Below, one piece after another: positions 63,891 through 64,000 of a stretch of 64,000 nt of DNA. The translations under genes and the position numbers were made by a program. The DNA lies in assembly GCF_003458415.1 (NCBI RefSeq), contig NZ_QRUF01000007.1:42083-106082 (forward strand). The letters are read 5' to 3'. Under the pieces are notes generated by a model, which saw only the letters and a list, made by a program, of their open reading frames with translations, searched no databases and was not told where the DNA came from. This DNA comes from Collinsella sp. AF25-2LB (lineage in GTDB: Bacteria > Actinomycetota > Coriobacteriia > Coriobacteriales > Coriobacteriaceae). Position 1 is the first letter of the stretch. Each line of letters begins with the position of its first letter.

Positions 63891-63966
63891 GCGTAAGACG
63901 TCTCTTGTCGTTTGAGTGGAGCGCCCCGGCGGCGCTGAACAACGCGCCCCGGTGACGTGGTGAACT

Positions 63967-64000
63967 GCCTCCCATTTCTTGGACACAAGAAATGGGAGGC
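63967..64000. other. Perfect hairpin at the right window edge
   Basis: GCCTCCCATTTCTTG-gaca-CAAGAAATGGGAGGC, 15 bp. May continue beyond the window. Confidence 0.6.

Overview
The window reads as high-GC chromosome from a gut actinobacterium of the class Coriobacteriia, most likely Collinsella or a close relative. This is inferred from coding style, gene set (large BTAD-type regulator, pilin/sortase locus, P-type ATPase with a DUF6110-like partner, a small orphan OmpR-type regulator beside glnA) and the dense palindromic repeats; I could not run a database search. Most genes are on the minus strand.

Layout. 0-10.8 kb: 3' end of a DUF711 gene, a methyltransferase, yhbY, a 999-residue ATPase/BTAD regulator, an amino-sugar/PTS block (nagB, crr, glmM), rpsI-rplM and a patatin-like lipase. 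10.9-12.1 kb: a 62-bp tandem array, a direct repeat carrying the tmRNA T-arm sequence, and ssrA. 12.1-20.1 kb: a PIN toxin-antitoxin pair, a metal P-type ATPase operon and gatCAB. 20.2-31 kb: sortase C, a nucleotidyltransferase/winged-helix pair and a three-gene LPXTG pilus operon (tip adhesin, minor pilin, major pilin). 31-42.9 kb: HAD phosphatase, MFS carrier, a moaC-mobB fusion with moaA, a DUF559-like protein, an asymmetric heterodimeric ABC exporter and a MATE pump. 42.9-50.8 kb: a PIN/Phd cassette between related gene-end remnants, ligA, htrA, an orphan regulator and glnA. 50.9-57.3 kb: HepT with a RelB-MntA fusion, then a LacI-controlled 2-keto-3-deoxygluconate locus (LacI, kdgK, kdgA, GntR, YczE-like protein). 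57.3-64 kb: a stand-alone ATPase behind six 10-bp repeats, a decayed integrase, a 3' fragment of an initiator tRNA, then an MGMT-like protein, CBS protein, MFS pump and ArsC-like protein.

How the genes work together. The LacI protein probably represses two promoters with the same -10 box and the same CGAAACCGATTTCG operator: one drives kdgK-kdgA (KDG to KDPG to pyruvate plus glyceraldehyde 3-phosphate), the other the YczE-like membrane protein. Both transcripts carry two further shared elements, A (a hairpin with conserved loop and different but self-complementary stems) and B (a multi-stem structure with conserved loops). These paired, covarying leaders are the best candidate in the window for an undescribed regulatory system. 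A second covarying element occurs in the 3' untranslated regions of the DUF711 gene and gatB.

REP-like palindromes of three families are scattered through 20-56 kb and often bracket single genes. The pilus operon carries a run of nine G inside the tip-adhesin reading frame just after the signal peptide, a likely phase-variation switch.
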